In this document: positions 32,640 to 41,298 of the stretch, one piece after another
How positions within the stretch are numbered: position 1 is the stretch's first letter
Layout: every line of letters starts with the position of its first letter
Source of the DNA: JBBRYW01 sp038253945
GTDB lineage: Bacteria; Actinomycetota; Thermoleophilia; Gaiellales; Gaiellaceae
Assembly (NCBI GenBank): GCA_038253945.1
Contig: JBBSGR010000007.1
Span: 54,369-118,368 of the forward strand
Direction: 5' to 3'
Length of the DNA: 64,000 nucleotides
The notes under the pieces: generated by a model
What the model was told of the DNA's origin: nothing
The model's database searches: none
Seen by the model: only the letters and a program-made list of their open reading frames with translations
Translations under genes and position numbers: made by a program

Positions 32640-34716
32640 CGCGATGCGCTCCATGCTCGCTCTCATCGCAGGCCTCGGCCTGGTCGTAGCGTCTTCGGGC
32701 TGGCTCTATCTCATCCAGCCACATGTGACACTGCCGGGACCCCGGATCGCCGACGCTTTGCCGCTCGACGAGCTCTCTGGCCGGGCAGCTGTACCCCTCG
32801 CCGCCTTCGTCGCAGTGTGGAGTGCCGTCGCGTTGCTCCTCGGGCTGCTCGCGCGGTTCGCCCGAGCGGAGCGCCTGACTGCCGGCCTGCTGCTCGCGCT
32901 CGCGGTCGGAGGCTGGTGCTACCTCTACACCGGAACGGCTCTTCTGGTCGTGCGGCAGATTCCGGCCGAGCAGGCCTTCGGCGCTGCCACCGGGAAGGAA
33001 GCGATCTATCTCCCGGCCGTGCTCGCCGGCGCGGCCGGGGCTCTGCTCGGGCGGCGCCGATCATCCGCGACGCCTCGCTCGCCTCTCGTCCTCTCCTGGT
33101 GCGTCGCAGCGGCTGGATTCCTGGGCATCCTCGACGCTGTCCTGCCGGAGCACCGACACGCGCTCATCACCGTGCTCGCTCCCGAGCGCGTGCAGGGTCT
33201 CTCCAGCGCACTGGTCGCGCCCGTCAGCTTCGTGCTGCTCGCGCTGGCGCGAGCGCTGGCGCGTCGCAAGCGGGCGGCCTGGCAGCTCGCTCTCGCGCTC
33301 CTCCTCGGACTCGTCGCGCTTCATCTCGAGCACAGGTTCGGATACGGAGCCCTGTTCACAGCGCTGGTCGCAGTGGGGCTGATCGCCCGGCGAGGCGACT
33401 TCGACGCGCGTGGCGACCCGGAGCGCAGGGCGGCCATCCTCCTGCATGCGGCCGCCTCCGGAGCGGCGATCCTCGCGTACGGCTGCGCCGCGCTCTGGCT
33501 CAACCGCCTCATGGCCGACCAGGCCTACACCTTCCGGTTTGCGCTCGACGAGACGGCCCGGGGGCTGATGGGCCTGAATGCCACGGGATCGGAGCATCTG
33601 ACCGGGACGTTTGCCGACTGGTTCCCGCGATCCGTGTTCCTACTCGGGCTGACGGCGTGCGCAACTCTCCTTTACGAGGGGCTCGCTCCCTGGCGGTACC
33701 GCCTGCGCCAGGAAGCACGCGAACGGGAACGCGCTCACCAGCTCGTCGCCGCCTGGGGTAGCGACACGCTGGCCCCGTTCGCGCTGCGCCGCGACAAGTC
33801 GTACTTCTTCGGCGAGAACGAGGATGCGTTCCTGGCCTACCGGGTCGTCGCGGGCGTCGCGATCGTCTCGGGAGACCCGATCGGCTGTCCGTCGGCGCAT
33901 GAGGCGCTCGTCGGAGACTTCATCCGGTTCGCCCATCAGCGGGGCTGGCGAACGGCGATTCTCGGAGCCTCGGAGGAGTGCCTTCCCCTGTACCGGGCGC
34001 ATGGGTTGCGCGCTCTCTACCACGGAGACGAGGCCGTCGTAGAGACGTCGACGTTCTCGCTCGAGGGCCGCGCGATCCGGAAGGTGCGCCAGTCTGTCCA
34101 CCGCCTGACACGGGCGGGCTACCGGGCGCAGGTGCTCTATGCCGGCGACGTTGCCCCCGAGCTGCGCCGTCAGCTCGAGCAGATCGCGTGCGAGTGGCGG
34201 CGGGGAGAGCCGGAGCGCGGCTTCGTGATGGCACTCGACGGCCTCTTCGCGCTCGATGACGAGCCGGCGGTGTTCGTGGTGGGCCTCGACCCCACCGGCG
34301 CTGCGGCCGGATGCCTGCATTTCGCAGTCGCTGCGCCCGGCTCGGCGCTGTCGCTCTCGTCCATGCCGCGTCTTCGTACGACGCCGAACGGGTTCAACGA
34401 GTGGCTCGTGTGCGAGGCGATCGCCTGGGCGCGCTCGCGCGGCTTCGAACGGCTTTCTCTCAATTTCTCGCCGTTTGCCGCGCTGCTGGCGCCGGAAGCG
34501 GATCTCAGCACGCTCCAGCAGGTCGAGCGGCTGGCGCTGCGGCAGATGAAGGGCCACTTTCAGCTCGACAATCTCCTGCTCTTCAACCGAAAGTTCTTCC
34601 CGCGCTGGCAGCGTCGCTTCGTCGTCTACGAGCGGCGCCTGGATCTGCCCCGTGTCGGGCTCGCCGCCCTCGCCGCCGAGGCCTACCTCCCGTTCGGGCG
34701 AGCGACGCGCCCGTGA
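32632..34716 (+). CDS. Membrane protein with C-terminal phosphatidylglycerol lysyltransferase (DUF2156) domain
   Basis: 694 aa. Residues 1-365 are mostly hydrophobic, with about ten membrane segments. The C-terminal ~320 residues form a DUF2156 domain of the MprF/LysX kind: DKSYFFGENEDAFLAYRVV, SGDPIGCP, GRAIRKVRQSVHRL, GFNEWLVCEAIAWA and LSLNFSPFAALL. MprF-like proteins transfer amino acids from aminoacyl-tRNA to phosphatidylglycerol and flip the product, lowering surface charge. No lysyl-tRNA synthetase module is fused. The TM layout differs from classical MprF, so the acceptor is uncertain. Confidence 0.8.
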   Translation: MVNAMRSMLALIAGLGLVVASSGWLYLIQPHVTLPGPRIADALPLDELSGRAAVPLAAFVAVWSAVALLLGLLARFARAERLTAGLLLALAVGGWCYLYTGTALLVVRQIPAEQAFGAATGKEAIYLPAVLAGAAGALLGRRRSSATPRSPLVLSWCVAAAGFLGILDAVLPEHRHALITVLAPERVQGLSSALVAPVSFVLLALARALARRKRAAWQLALALLLGLVALHLEHRFGYGALFTALVAVGLIARRGDFDARGDPERRAAILLHAAASGAAILAYGCAALWLNRLMADQAYTFRFALDETARGLMGLNATGSEHLTGTFADWFPRSVFLLGLTACATLLYEGLAPWRYRLRQEARERERAHQLVAAWGSDTLAPFALRRDKSYFFGENEDAFLAYRVVAGVAIVSGDPIGCPSAHEALVGDFIRFAHQRGWRTAILGASEECLPLYRAHGLRALYHGDEAVVETSTFSLEGRAIRKVRQSVHRLTRAGYRAQVLYAGDVAPELRRQLEQIACEWRRGEPERGFVMALDGLFALDDEPAVFVVGLDPTGAAAGCLHFAVAAPGSALSLSSMPRLRTTPNGFNEWLVCEAIAWARSRGFERLSLNFSPFAALLAPEADLSTLQQVERLALRQMKGHFQLDNLLLFNRKFFPRWQRRFVVYERRLDLPRVGLAALAAEAYLPFGRATRP

Positions 34717-35615
34717 CCACGGAGCTCGGTCTCGGGCTGCTGCTTGCCCTGGGCTCGGCGGCTCTCCTGAACGCGGGCTACTTCGTCCAGCAGCGGACCG
34801 CAGCCTCGCTGCCCCATCTCTCGCTCGGGCAGCCGCTCTCCTCGCTCTGGACGCTGTTTCGCGCTCCTCGCTGGCTCGCGGGGTTCATCGCCGGGATCGT
34901 GGGTTGGGCGCTCTACGCTGCTGCGCTGGCGCTCGCGCCGCTCTCACTCGTGCAGGCCGCATCGGCGGCCGGAATCGGCGTGCTCGCATTCCTCGCGACG
35001 CGGTTCGGCGCTGCCCGCTTGAGCAAGCTCGAGTGGGCGGGAATCGCGGCCGCCTGCTGCGGTCTGTGCCTGCTCGGCATCTCGTTGGCCGGTCAGCGCG
35101 CGGCGGGCGCGGATGCCCCTTGGCCCTGGGTCGCGGCTTGGATCGTCGCTTCGCTCGGCGCGGCCGGCGTCATTGTCGGTGTTCTTCGTGAGCTGCTCGC
35201 CCCGGGGGCGGCGCTCGGGACGGCGGCCGGCTTGCTCTACGCGGCCGGCGACGTAGCGACGAAAGCCGCTGTCGGAGGTGGCCGGGGGTTGGCCTTCGTC
35301 CCGGTGCTCCTCGTGTGTCACGGACTCGCGTTCATCGCGATTCAGCTCGCCTTCCAACGGGGAGGTCCGATGGCGACAGCCGGCCTCGCGACGCTGTGGA
35401 CGAACGCGATCCCCATCGTCGCTGGCATGGCGATCTTCGGCGATCGGCTACCGACAGGCGCCATGGGCCTGGCCAGGCTCCTCGCTTTCGCGACCGTTGT
35501 CGTCGGCGCCGCGGCGCTGAGTGGGCGCGGCGCGCCCTCCAGCAGGGGTCGCGTGGGCGTGGACGCCCGGGTTGCCCGGACCCCGCGCGCGGCAGCTCCC
35601 ACCGCCGGGACCTGA
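34713..35615 (+). CDS. DMT/EamA-like integral membrane protein
   Basis: 300 aa from GTG 34713, overlapping the previous stop (GTGA). Nine to ten membrane segments in two similar halves; NAGYFVQQRTAASLPHL at the start and LATLWTNAIPIVAGMAIFGDRLP near the end are typical of the drug/metabolite transporter fold. Substrate unknown. Third gene of a probable esterase-lipid modifier-transporter operon. It ends with a short Arg/Pro-rich tail. Confidence 0.7.
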   Translation: MTTELGLGLLLALGSAALLNAGYFVQQRTAASLPHLSLGQPLSSLWTLFRAPRWLAGFIAGIVGWALYAAALALAPLSLVQAASAAGIGVLAFLATRFGAARLSKLEWAGIAAACCGLCLLGISLAGQRAAGADAPWPWVAAWIVASLGAAGVIVGVLRELLAPGAALGTAAGLLYAAGDVATKAAVGGGRGLAFVPVLLVCHGLAFIAIQLAFQRGGPMATAGLATLWTNAIPIVAGMAIFGDRLPTGAMGLARLLAFATVVVGAAALSGRGAPSSRGRVGVDARVARTPRAAAPTAGT

Positions 35616-35661
35616 CAAGGTGACGGAAGGCAACCCGCCCGGCGAGTAGAATGCGGGCTTC

Positions 35662-37617
35662 GTGGGCGCCGAGGGGACTTCCGCAGTGGTCGGGAGGCGG
35701 CGCAAACGGCGATCCGCTGACCGTGTACTCGTCCGCCGAGCGCTCTTTGCCGCCGCCCTGGTCGCGGCGTGCGCTGTCGGCGTGGGCGTCGGCTTCGCCG
35801 GCTCGCCCCAGACGATTGCCGACGGCGTTCACATCGCGGGCGTGGACGTCGGCGGCTTGACTCCGACCGAAGCGAGACGGTTGCTCGACCGAAAGGCCGA
35901 GCGGTTTGGTTCCAAGCCTGTCGCCTTCACCGCCGGGTCGCATACCTGGCGAATCCCGCCGAGCCGGCTCGGGGTGCAGGTGAACTGGGCGGCCGCGGTG
36001 GATGCCGCGCGCAGAGAGGGCGACGGCTTCGGGCCCGTCCGTGGCTTTCGGCGGATTGGGATGCGCGTATTCGGGGCGGACGTGACACCTTCCACACGCG
36101 TCTGGGGTCAGGCGCTCACCTACCAGCTCCGGCTGATTCGACGTGGCGTCGACCGGCCGCACCGCGACGCCGCCGTCGAGCTGCGCGGGCTGCGCCCTGT
36201 CATCGCGCCCGAGCGGGCCGGCCGTGCACTCGACCGGCAGGCGGCGGGCTCCCGGATCGTGCGTGCGCTCGCATCGTTCGAGCGCACGCCGGTCGTCCTT
36301 CCCGTAAAGGTCGACCTTCCGCGCGTCACCCGCGCGGACCTCATTCCCGTGGTCGCTCAAGTCCGGCGAGCCGTCTCGGCTCCGGTGCGGCTCGCGCTCG
36401 GCGAGACACGCTGGTTCGTTCCCCGCTGGCGCGTCGCGAAGCTGCTTCGACTGCCTCGGGGCGGATCGCGCAGCCTCCAGGTCGCCGGCCTCGACGCGGA
36501 TCGCTACTTCTCACGCCTTTCCCGGCGTGTCGATCACCCGCCCCGCAACGCGGATTTCGCGGTCAGCTCGGCTGGGATCCGGATCGTGCCCGACCAGGAC
36601 GGGATGGTGGTCGACGTCGAGGCGACGCGCCGTGCGCTGCTGAGCGCGGCACTCGCGCCCTCGGCTCGCACGGCGACCGTCAAGGTCGTCCGTCGGCGTG
36701 CGTCGCGCACGACCGCCAGGGCTGGCGCGATGGGGATCAGAGGGATGGTCTCCAGCTACGAGACGATCTACGGCGGCGACCCGAACCGCATCCACAACGT
36801 GCAGCTCGTGGCGCATCTGATCGACCGCAAGCTGATCCCCCCCGGGGCCACGTTCTCCTTCAACGAGACGACCGGGGATCGGACGGCGGACAAGGGATTC
36901 CTCGAGGCGCCGGTGATCATCAACGGGGAGCTGAAGACCGGTCTAGGCGGCGGCATCTGCCAGGTCTCGACGACGGTCTTCAACGCAGCCTACGAGGCGG
37001 GCCTCGCCATCACTGCGCGCACCAACCACGCGCTGTACATCTCCCACTATCCGCTCGCACGCGATGCGACCGTGAACTATCCGGACACGGATCTCCGGTT
37101 CGTCAACGACACACCCCACTGGCTCCTGCTGAGGACGTTCGTCGGGTCCTCGTCGCTCGTCGTCAACCTCTACGGCACACCGGTTCATCGCAGGGTCGTC
37201 AGCGACACGGCCCCACTCGTGGAGACCGGGCCGACTCCGGTCACCAGGGTCGGCGATCCGGCGCTGTACGTGGGCGAGACGGTGACGGACAGCGTGGGCT
37301 CACCTCCCCGCTCGACGAGCGTGCGCCGGCTCGTGTACAGCCGGTCCGGCAAGCTCCTGCACAACGATCTGTGGTCCTCCTACTACCGGGGCGAACTGAC
37401 GGTCCTCCGGGTCGGCACGAAGCCGCGCCCGAAGCCGAAGCCCGCATCGGCGCAGCCGAAGGCGCCGACGACGACCGCGACCACGACAACAACAACGACG
37501 CCGACGACGACCGAGGCGGTGCCCACTACTACGACGCCTGCGACTACGACGACTCAGCCAACGCCGACGACTCCTTCTCCGCAGCACCGCGCGGGCCCGC
37601 TTCCGACTCGGCAGTAG
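35662..37617 (+). CDS. VanW-family cell-envelope protein
   Basis: 651 aa, GTG start; TAGAAT (35647-35652) 9 bases upstream is a likely leaderless -10 box. One N-terminal membrane segment (about residues 27-47), two repeated domains resembling the putative peptidoglycan-binding PF12229 fold (VHIAGVDVGGLTPTEARRLL), then the VanW domain (ATFSFNETTGDRTADKGF, GLGGGICQVSTTVFNAAYEAGL) and a G5-like end. The last ~70 residues are a Thr/Pro-rich stalk. Probably anchored outside the membrane near peptidoglycan. Its 3' end overlaps the opposing thioesterase by 74 bases. Confidence 0.88.
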   Translation: MGAEGTSAVVGRRRKRRSADRVLVRRALFAAALVAACAVGVGVGFAGSPQTIADGVHIAGVDVGGLTPTEARRLLDRKAERFGSKPVAFTAGSHTWRIPPSRLGVQVNWAAAVDAARREGDGFGPVRGFRRIGMRVFGADVTPSTRVWGQALTYQLRLIRRGVDRPHRDAAVELRGLRPVIAPERAGRALDRQAAGSRIVRALASFERTPVVLPVKVDLPRVTRADLIPVVAQVRRAVSAPVRLALGETRWFVPRWRVAKLLRLPRGGSRSLQVAGLDADRYFSRLSRRVDHPPRNADFAVSSAGIRIVPDQDGMVVDVEATRRALLSAALAPSARTATVKVVRRRASRTTARAGAMGIRGMVSSYETIYGGDPNRIHNVQLVAHLIDRKLIPPGATFSFNETTGDRTADKGFLEAPVIINGELKTGLGGGICQVSTTVFNAAYEAGLAITARTNHALYISHYPLARDATVNYPDTDLRFVNDTPHWLLLRTFVGSSSLVVNLYGTPVHRRVVSDTAPLVETGPTPVTRVGDPALYVGETVTDSVGSPPRSTSVRRLVYSRSGKLLHNDLWSSYYRGELTVLRVGTKPRPKPKPASAQPKAPTTTATTTTTTTPTTTEAVPTTTTPATTTTQPTPTTPSPQHRAGPLPTRQ

Positions 37618-38011
37618 CGATCGCCCCGCGGAGCCATTCCGGCAGCCGCGTGGGCCGATGCGAGCTGGCGTCCACGCATGCGTGCCCGGTCGACCCGTTG
37701 GCGATCACCTCGCCGTCGCACTCCACGGCGTAGTCGAAGCGGAAGCGAGCCGGACCGGCCGCGCGGCAGCGTGCGTGCACGCGCACCCTGTCGTCGAAGC
37801 GTGCAGCCCTGCGGTAGCTGACCTGCACGTCGATCGTGAGGGCCTCGATTCCCTGCGCGCGCAGCCCGGGATAGCCGCCGTTGAAACGCGCGAGATAGTC
37901 GATCCGCGCGACTTCGAACCAGACAAGGTACGCGGCGTGGTGGACGATGCCCTGCGCATCGGTCTCCGCAAACCGCACCTTCAAGTCCGTCGAGAAACGG
38001 AAACCCTCCAC
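37544..38011 (-). CDS. Acyl-CoA thioesterase, 4HBT/YbgC type
   Basis: 155 aa. Hot-dog fold signature RFAETDAQGIVHHAAYLVWFE with the catalytic Asp, and QVSYRRAARFDDRVRVHARC. YbgC-like enzymes hydrolyse short or medium acyl-CoA thioesters in the cytoplasm. The last ~25 residues are an Ala/Glu-rich tail that overlaps the VanW stalk on the other strand; this tail is probably free to vary. GGAG lies upstream of ATG 38011. The 152 bases between it and the next gene show nothing definite. Confidence 0.9.
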   Translation of the reverse strand: MEGFRFSTDLKVRFAETDAQGIVHHAAYLVWFEVARIDYLARFNGGYPGLRAQGIEALTIDVQVSYRRAARFDDRVRVHARCRAAGPARFRFDYAVECDGEVIANGSTGHACVDASSHRPTRLPEWLRGAIATAESEAGPRGAAEKESSALAESS

Positions 38012-38163
38012 ACAGGAGACTCTATGGAGCAGGGGCTATTCTCGCAGAGCCAGCATTCAGCAGCCGACCGGCGTACGACGCCCACGCGGCGGTGAAGCAG
38101 GACGGAAGCGCGGGGGAGTTCCTGCGAGCCCTCGTCGACGATGTCACCAACGAGGCTCGAGCG

Positions 38164-38328
38164 CTAGGCTGCGGCCCGCCGTAACGGCCGCTCGTCCAGC
38201 ACTCGCTGGCAGTCGAAGCAGACTTTCTGCTCGACTTCGTACGGAACTCCACCGCGCTGCAGGAGCACCAGAGTCTTGACCTCTAGGTGCCTGTGGTCTC
38301 GAGCGGGTTGAGACAAAACGTCATTCAT
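38164..38328 (-). CDS. Small CxxC protein, 54 aa
   Basis: From ATG 38328: MNDVLSQPARDHRHLEVKTL, then LLQRGGVPYEVEQKVCFDCQRVLDERPLRR. One CxxC pair, no partner pair, so at most half a zinc site or a redox pair. The second half reads like a genuine protein, but I cannot assign a family. Divergent from the coiled-coil gene at 38458, with a palindrome in the shared upstream region. Confidence 0.5.
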   Translation of the reverse strand: MNDVLSQPARDHRHLEVKTLVLLQRGGVPYEVEQKVCFDCQRVLDERPLRRAAA

Positions 38329-38412
38329 CCCGTTGCCACCGTACCCAGGGGACCTTTGGCGGAAGACATGATTTCGTAAAGATGTTGTGAGCTTGTAGAG
38401 CACTCCGGCGAA

Positions 38413-38434
38413 GCTATCGTTCGCATCGGATAGC
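38413..38434. promoter_or_regulatory. Palindrome in divergent promoter region
   Basis: GCTATC (38413-38418) and GATAGC (38429-38434) form an inverted repeat around 10 bases; an overlapping TTCGC/GCGAA pair (38420-38424 and 38433-38437) offers an alternative fold. It lies 24 bases before ATG 38458. It could be an operator or an mRNA leader hairpin. TTGTAG-16-TATCGT overlapping it is a weak promoter candidate. Confidence 0.3.
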
Positions 38435-38457
38435 GAAACGGGAAAGGCGGAGAAAGA

Positions 38458-38793
38458 ATGACCGAGGAGAGCGGAAAAGAAGAAGTGAGCCGGGGTTTGT
38501 TCGAGCGGATTGCCGACGCCGGCGAGGGCGCCATCCAGCGCGTCGGCGAGATGCCGGGCGTGGGCAAGATCGCCGAGCCCCTGCTCGGGCTGCGGGAGCG
38601 GGTCGACGAGCTCTCGAAGCGGGTTCGCGGGCTCGATGCGCTCGAGCGCCGCTTGTCTGCTCTCGAGGGCCGCGTGACGCACCTCGAGGGTGGGCCGCCG
38701 TCCGGTTCTCCCGTGACGGGGGTGCCGGCCGATGACCCGACCGGGGGAACCGCAGGCTCCGAGGAGACCTCGACCTCGGCGCAGGCACCGTAG
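38458..38793 (+). CDS. Hypothetical coiled-coil protein, 111 aa
   Basis: Residues 1-45 include EVSRGLFERIADAGEGAIQR and PGVGKIAEPLLGLRE, followed by heptad-like sequence (residues 47-78, RVDELSKRVRGLDALERRLSAL) that should form a coiled coil, then a Gly/Pro/Thr/Ser-rich disordered tail. No signal peptide or membrane segment. GGCGGAG precedes the ATG at good spacing. I do not recognise the family; the layout is like phasin or small scaffold proteins. Confidence 0.65.
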   Translation: MTEESGKEEVSRGLFERIADAGEGAIQRVGEMPGVGKIAEPLLGLRERVDELSKRVRGLDALERRLSALEGRVTHLEGGPPSGSPVTGVPADDPTGGTAGSEETSTSAQAP

Positions 38794-38804
38794 ACGTGCG
38801 GCGC

Positions 38805-39761
38805 CTAGTCTGAGCCGGGACCCGGTCCCTGGTCGTCTCCAGGCGACCAGGTTCCGGGAACCCGGATCCGGAGCGCGGCGGGCACGACGTCGAACGTGAC
38901 AGGGGTCGTTCCGGGCTGCTCGCCGTCGAGCTCGATCGGCAAGGGCCGGGAGGCGTCGATCGAGATCCGCCTCGCGCGGACGAGCTCCGCCTTCGGGTGC
39001 GGCAGGTGGGTGCCGCGGTAGAGCCTCGGCAGCACCAGTGCGAGATCCTTCTTCGAGATGTCGCCGATCACGAGCACGTCGAGGAGACCGTCGTCCGGCT
39101 GGGCGCCGGGGCAGAGTCGCATGCCGCCGTTGTGATACTCGGTGTTGCCGACGAGAACGTCCTCGGTAAGCGCTCTGCGCCGATCCCCGTCGAGCTCGAT
39201 CGTCATCTCGACGTTCTTCCAGCGCCTGAACACGACGATCGTCGCGATCAGGCTCGACGCCTTACCGCCCAGTGCCTTCGTAGTCGTATTGAGGCGACCC
39301 GCGACCGCGCCGCTCATCCCCGTTCCGGCCATGCTGGCGAAGTACGCGGTGGCGGGCGAGCCACCGGGCGCCCGGTACTCGGCACGCCCGATGTCGATCG
39401 TCCGCGACCGTCCCTCGCGCGCCACCGCGACGGCCGCGTCGAACGAGCGCGGAATCCCCGCGCCGCGGGCGAAGTCGTCGCCCGTTCCCTGTGCGATCAC
39501 CGCTAGCTCAGGGCGGGCTTCGTCGCCCGCGAGCATGAGCCCGTTTACCGTCTCGTGGACGCTTCCGTCGCCCCCGACGACGACGACGAGCGAGACCCGC
39601 TGGTCGGCCGCCCGCCGGGCGAGGGCTGCGAGGCCGCCGGGGCGGTCACTGAGCCACGGCTCGCCGTCCAAGCCGAGCGCTCGCATCCGCTGCCAGAGCT
39701 TCGGCCAGCGCCGGCCAGTCGATCCGTTGCCGGCCGCCGGATTGACGAGAAAGACGGTCAG
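38805..39761 (-). CDS. Diacylglycerol kinase-like lipid kinase, probable CTG start
   Basis: 318 aa if started at CTG 39761. The conserved N-terminus LTVFLVNPAAGNGSTGRRW, with the NPxxG motif of the DagK catalytic domain, lies upstream of the first ATG in frame (39686), and no ATG, GTG or TTG precedes it. The CTG overlaps the deoD stop as CTGA. Further motifs: VVVVGGDGSVHETVNGLM (GGDG) and VIAQGTGDDFARG. The C-terminal domain includes LVGNTEYHNGGMRLCPGAQP-like sequence. It would phosphorylate diacylglycerol or a related lipid such as sphingosine. Confidence 0.85.
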   Translation of the reverse strand: MTVFLVNPAAGNGSTGRRWPKLWQRMRALGLDGEPWLSDRPGGLAALARRAADQRVSLVVVVGGDGSVHETVNGLMLAGDEARPELAVIAQGTGDDFARGAGIPRSFDAAVAVAREGRSRTIDIGRAEYRAPGGSPATAYFASMAGTGMSGAVAGRLNTTTKALGGKASSLIATIVVFRRWKNVEMTIELDGDRRRALTEDVLVGNTEYHNGGMRLCPGAQPDDGLLDVLVIGDISKKDLALVLPRLYRGTHLPHPKAELVRARRISIDASRPLPIELDGEQPGTTPVTFDVVPAALRIRVPGTWSPGDDQGPGPGSD

Positions 39762-40474
39762 CTCTTGTCGCTCGTCACGGTGGCGAGCGCAACCCTGGTC
39801 ATTCGATCGACCGCCGCGCGCAGATCCTCGTCCGTGATGCGCTTGAACTCGCCCTCGACCACGACGTCGCTGACCGTGAGCAAGCAGCCGGCCCTGACCC
39901 CGCGGAGCGCTCCGATCGTGTAGAGGACGGCCGCCTCCATCTCGACGGCGAGCACGCCGCGCTTCGACCAGCGCCCGTACTGGCCGTCATCGGGGTTATA
40001 GAAGACGTCGCTCGAGACGATCGGGCCTACGCGCATCGATTGGCCGATCTCCTTGGCCGCGTGGACGGCGCCGTGGATGAGGCTCCAATCGGCGGTGGGG
40101 CAATGCGGCTCCCCGCCGATATAGGTCTGGACGGTGCCGTCGGCCGGGACGGCCGTCAGGGCGACGATGAGGTCGCCGAGTGAGAGGTCGGGCTGCAGGC
40201 CACCGCACGTTCCGACGCGGAGGAACCGCTTCACGCCGAGTTGTACGAGCTCTTCCATCACGATGGCCGCCGACGGGCAGCCCATGCCGGTCGCCTGCAC
40301 CGAGACCGCGCGACCCTCCCAGGTGCCCGTGTAGCCGAGCATGCCGCGCTCGCTGTTTCGCTGGATGGCGTCGTCGAGGTAGGTCTCGGCGATGTACTTG
40401 GCCCGCAGCGGATCGCCGGGAAGTAGGCACGCCTCGGCGTACTCACCGGGCTCGGCGCGAACATGGATCGGCAT
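39758..40474 (-). CDS. deoD: Purine nucleoside phosphorylase, DeoD type
   Basis: 238 aa from ATG 40474 (MPIHVRAEPGEYAEACLLPG). The frame is open 23 codons more, but the family starts here. Motifs: LLPGDPLRAKYIAE (phosphate), FLRVGTCGGLQPDLSLGD, and AVEMEAAVLY (nucleoside). It cleaves purine nucleosides with phosphate in the salvage pathway. Its stop overlaps the CTG start of the DagK-like gene by 4 bases. Confidence 0.93.
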   Translation of the reverse strand: MPIHVRAEPGEYAEACLLPGDPLRAKYIAETYLDDAIQRNSERGMLGYTGTWEGRAVSVQATGMGCPSAAIVMEELVQLGVKRFLRVGTCGGLQPDLSLGDLIVALTAVPADGTVQTYIGGEPHCPTADWSLIHGAVHAAKEIGQSMRVGPIVSSDVFYNPDDGQYGRWSKRGVLAVEMEAAVLYTIGALRGVRAGCLLTVSDVVVEGEFKRITDEDLRAAVDRMTRVALATVTSDKS

Positions 40475-40515
40475 GGAGCTCACAAGCCTACGGAAATACG
40501 CTAGGACTGTCCGGC

Positions 40516-41298
40516 ATGGCCGAGCTGCTCGCTGACCCGACACGCGAGCAGCTCCTGCGCTTCTGCGCCGAGGCGCCGATCGAGCGCGTCTTCATCGAGG
40601 ACCTCGCCCGGGAGGGTCTCGGGCAATTCGCCGCTCTGGCCGACGGTGAGCGGCTGACGGCCGTCTGTCACGTCGGAGCCAACATCGTGCCGGCTGGCGA
40701 GGGCTGCGGCGCCTTTGCGGAGCTGACGCGCGGGAGCGGCGCACGGATGATCGTCAGCAAGGAGCGCGCCGTCGACGAGCTCTGGAGAGCGGCGCGCCGG
40801 CTCCTCCCGGAGCCGCGGGAAGATCGTCCCGCGCAGCCTGTGTACACGATCGATCAGCAGCCGGACGCCGGCTCGACGGGACTCCGCCAGGCGGCTCTCA
40901 GCGACTTCGACCTCCTGCTTCCGGCCTGCGCCGCGGCGCACGCCGGGGAGCTGGGCGTGGACCCGCTGCGCGACGACCCAGGTGTGTTTCGCAGGCGCGT
41001 CCGCCGACAGATCGAGCGTGGTCGCTCATGGCTTTGGGAACGGGACGGCACGATCCTGTTCAAGGCAGAGGCATCGGCCTGGACGCCGAGCGCCGTGCAG
41101 TTGCAGCAAGTATGGGTGGATCCGCCGGCCCGAAACCGCGGCTACGCGGGGCGGGGCATGCGCGACCTGTCCCGGCTGCTGCTGGAGCAGGTTTCCGCTG
41201 TTTGCCTCTTCGTGCGTGCCGAGAACGCGCCCGCAATTAGCCTCTACGAGGTGATCGGCATGCGGCGCGTGGGGACGTACCGGAGCATTCTGTTCTAG
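40516..41298 (+). CDS. GNAT acetyltransferase with N-terminal DUF4081 domain
   Basis: 260 aa. The N-terminal half (about residues 1-115) matches the DUF4081 layout found in actinobacterial proteins: LLRFCAEAPIERVFIEDLAR, AVCHVGANIVPAG. The C-terminal half is a GNAT fold: VQLQQVWVDPPARNRGYAGRGM (acetyl-CoA loop, here RNRGYAGRG) and VRAENAPAISLYEVIGM. Substrate unknown. It diverges from deoD. The histidine phosphatase gene begins at the next base after its stop. Confidence 0.88.
   Translation: MAELLADPTREQLLRFCAEAPIERVFIEDLAREGLGQFAALADGERLTAVCHVGANIVPAGEGCGAFAELTRGSGARMIVSKERAVDELWRAARRLLPEPREDRPAQPVYTIDQQPDAGSTGLRQAALSDFDLLLPACAAAHAGELGVDPLRDDPGVFRRRVRRQIERGRSWLWERDGTILFKAEASAWTPSAVQLQQVWVDPPARNRGYAGRGMRDLSRLLLEQVSAVCLFVRAENAPAISLYEVIGMRRVGTYRSILF

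Noticed and set aside
37420..37614. ACG/ACA-rich low-complexity stretch, considered as a CRISPR-like or microsatellite array
   Set aside because: It is in frame inside the VanW gene and encodes a Thr/Pro-rich stalk; there are no spacers and no regular repeat unit.
38012..38183. Plus-strand frame with protein-like end (VKQDGSAGEFLRALVDDVTNE)
   Set aside because: Only a late GTG start (38092), short, and it overlaps the minus-strand CxxC gene; not enough to call.
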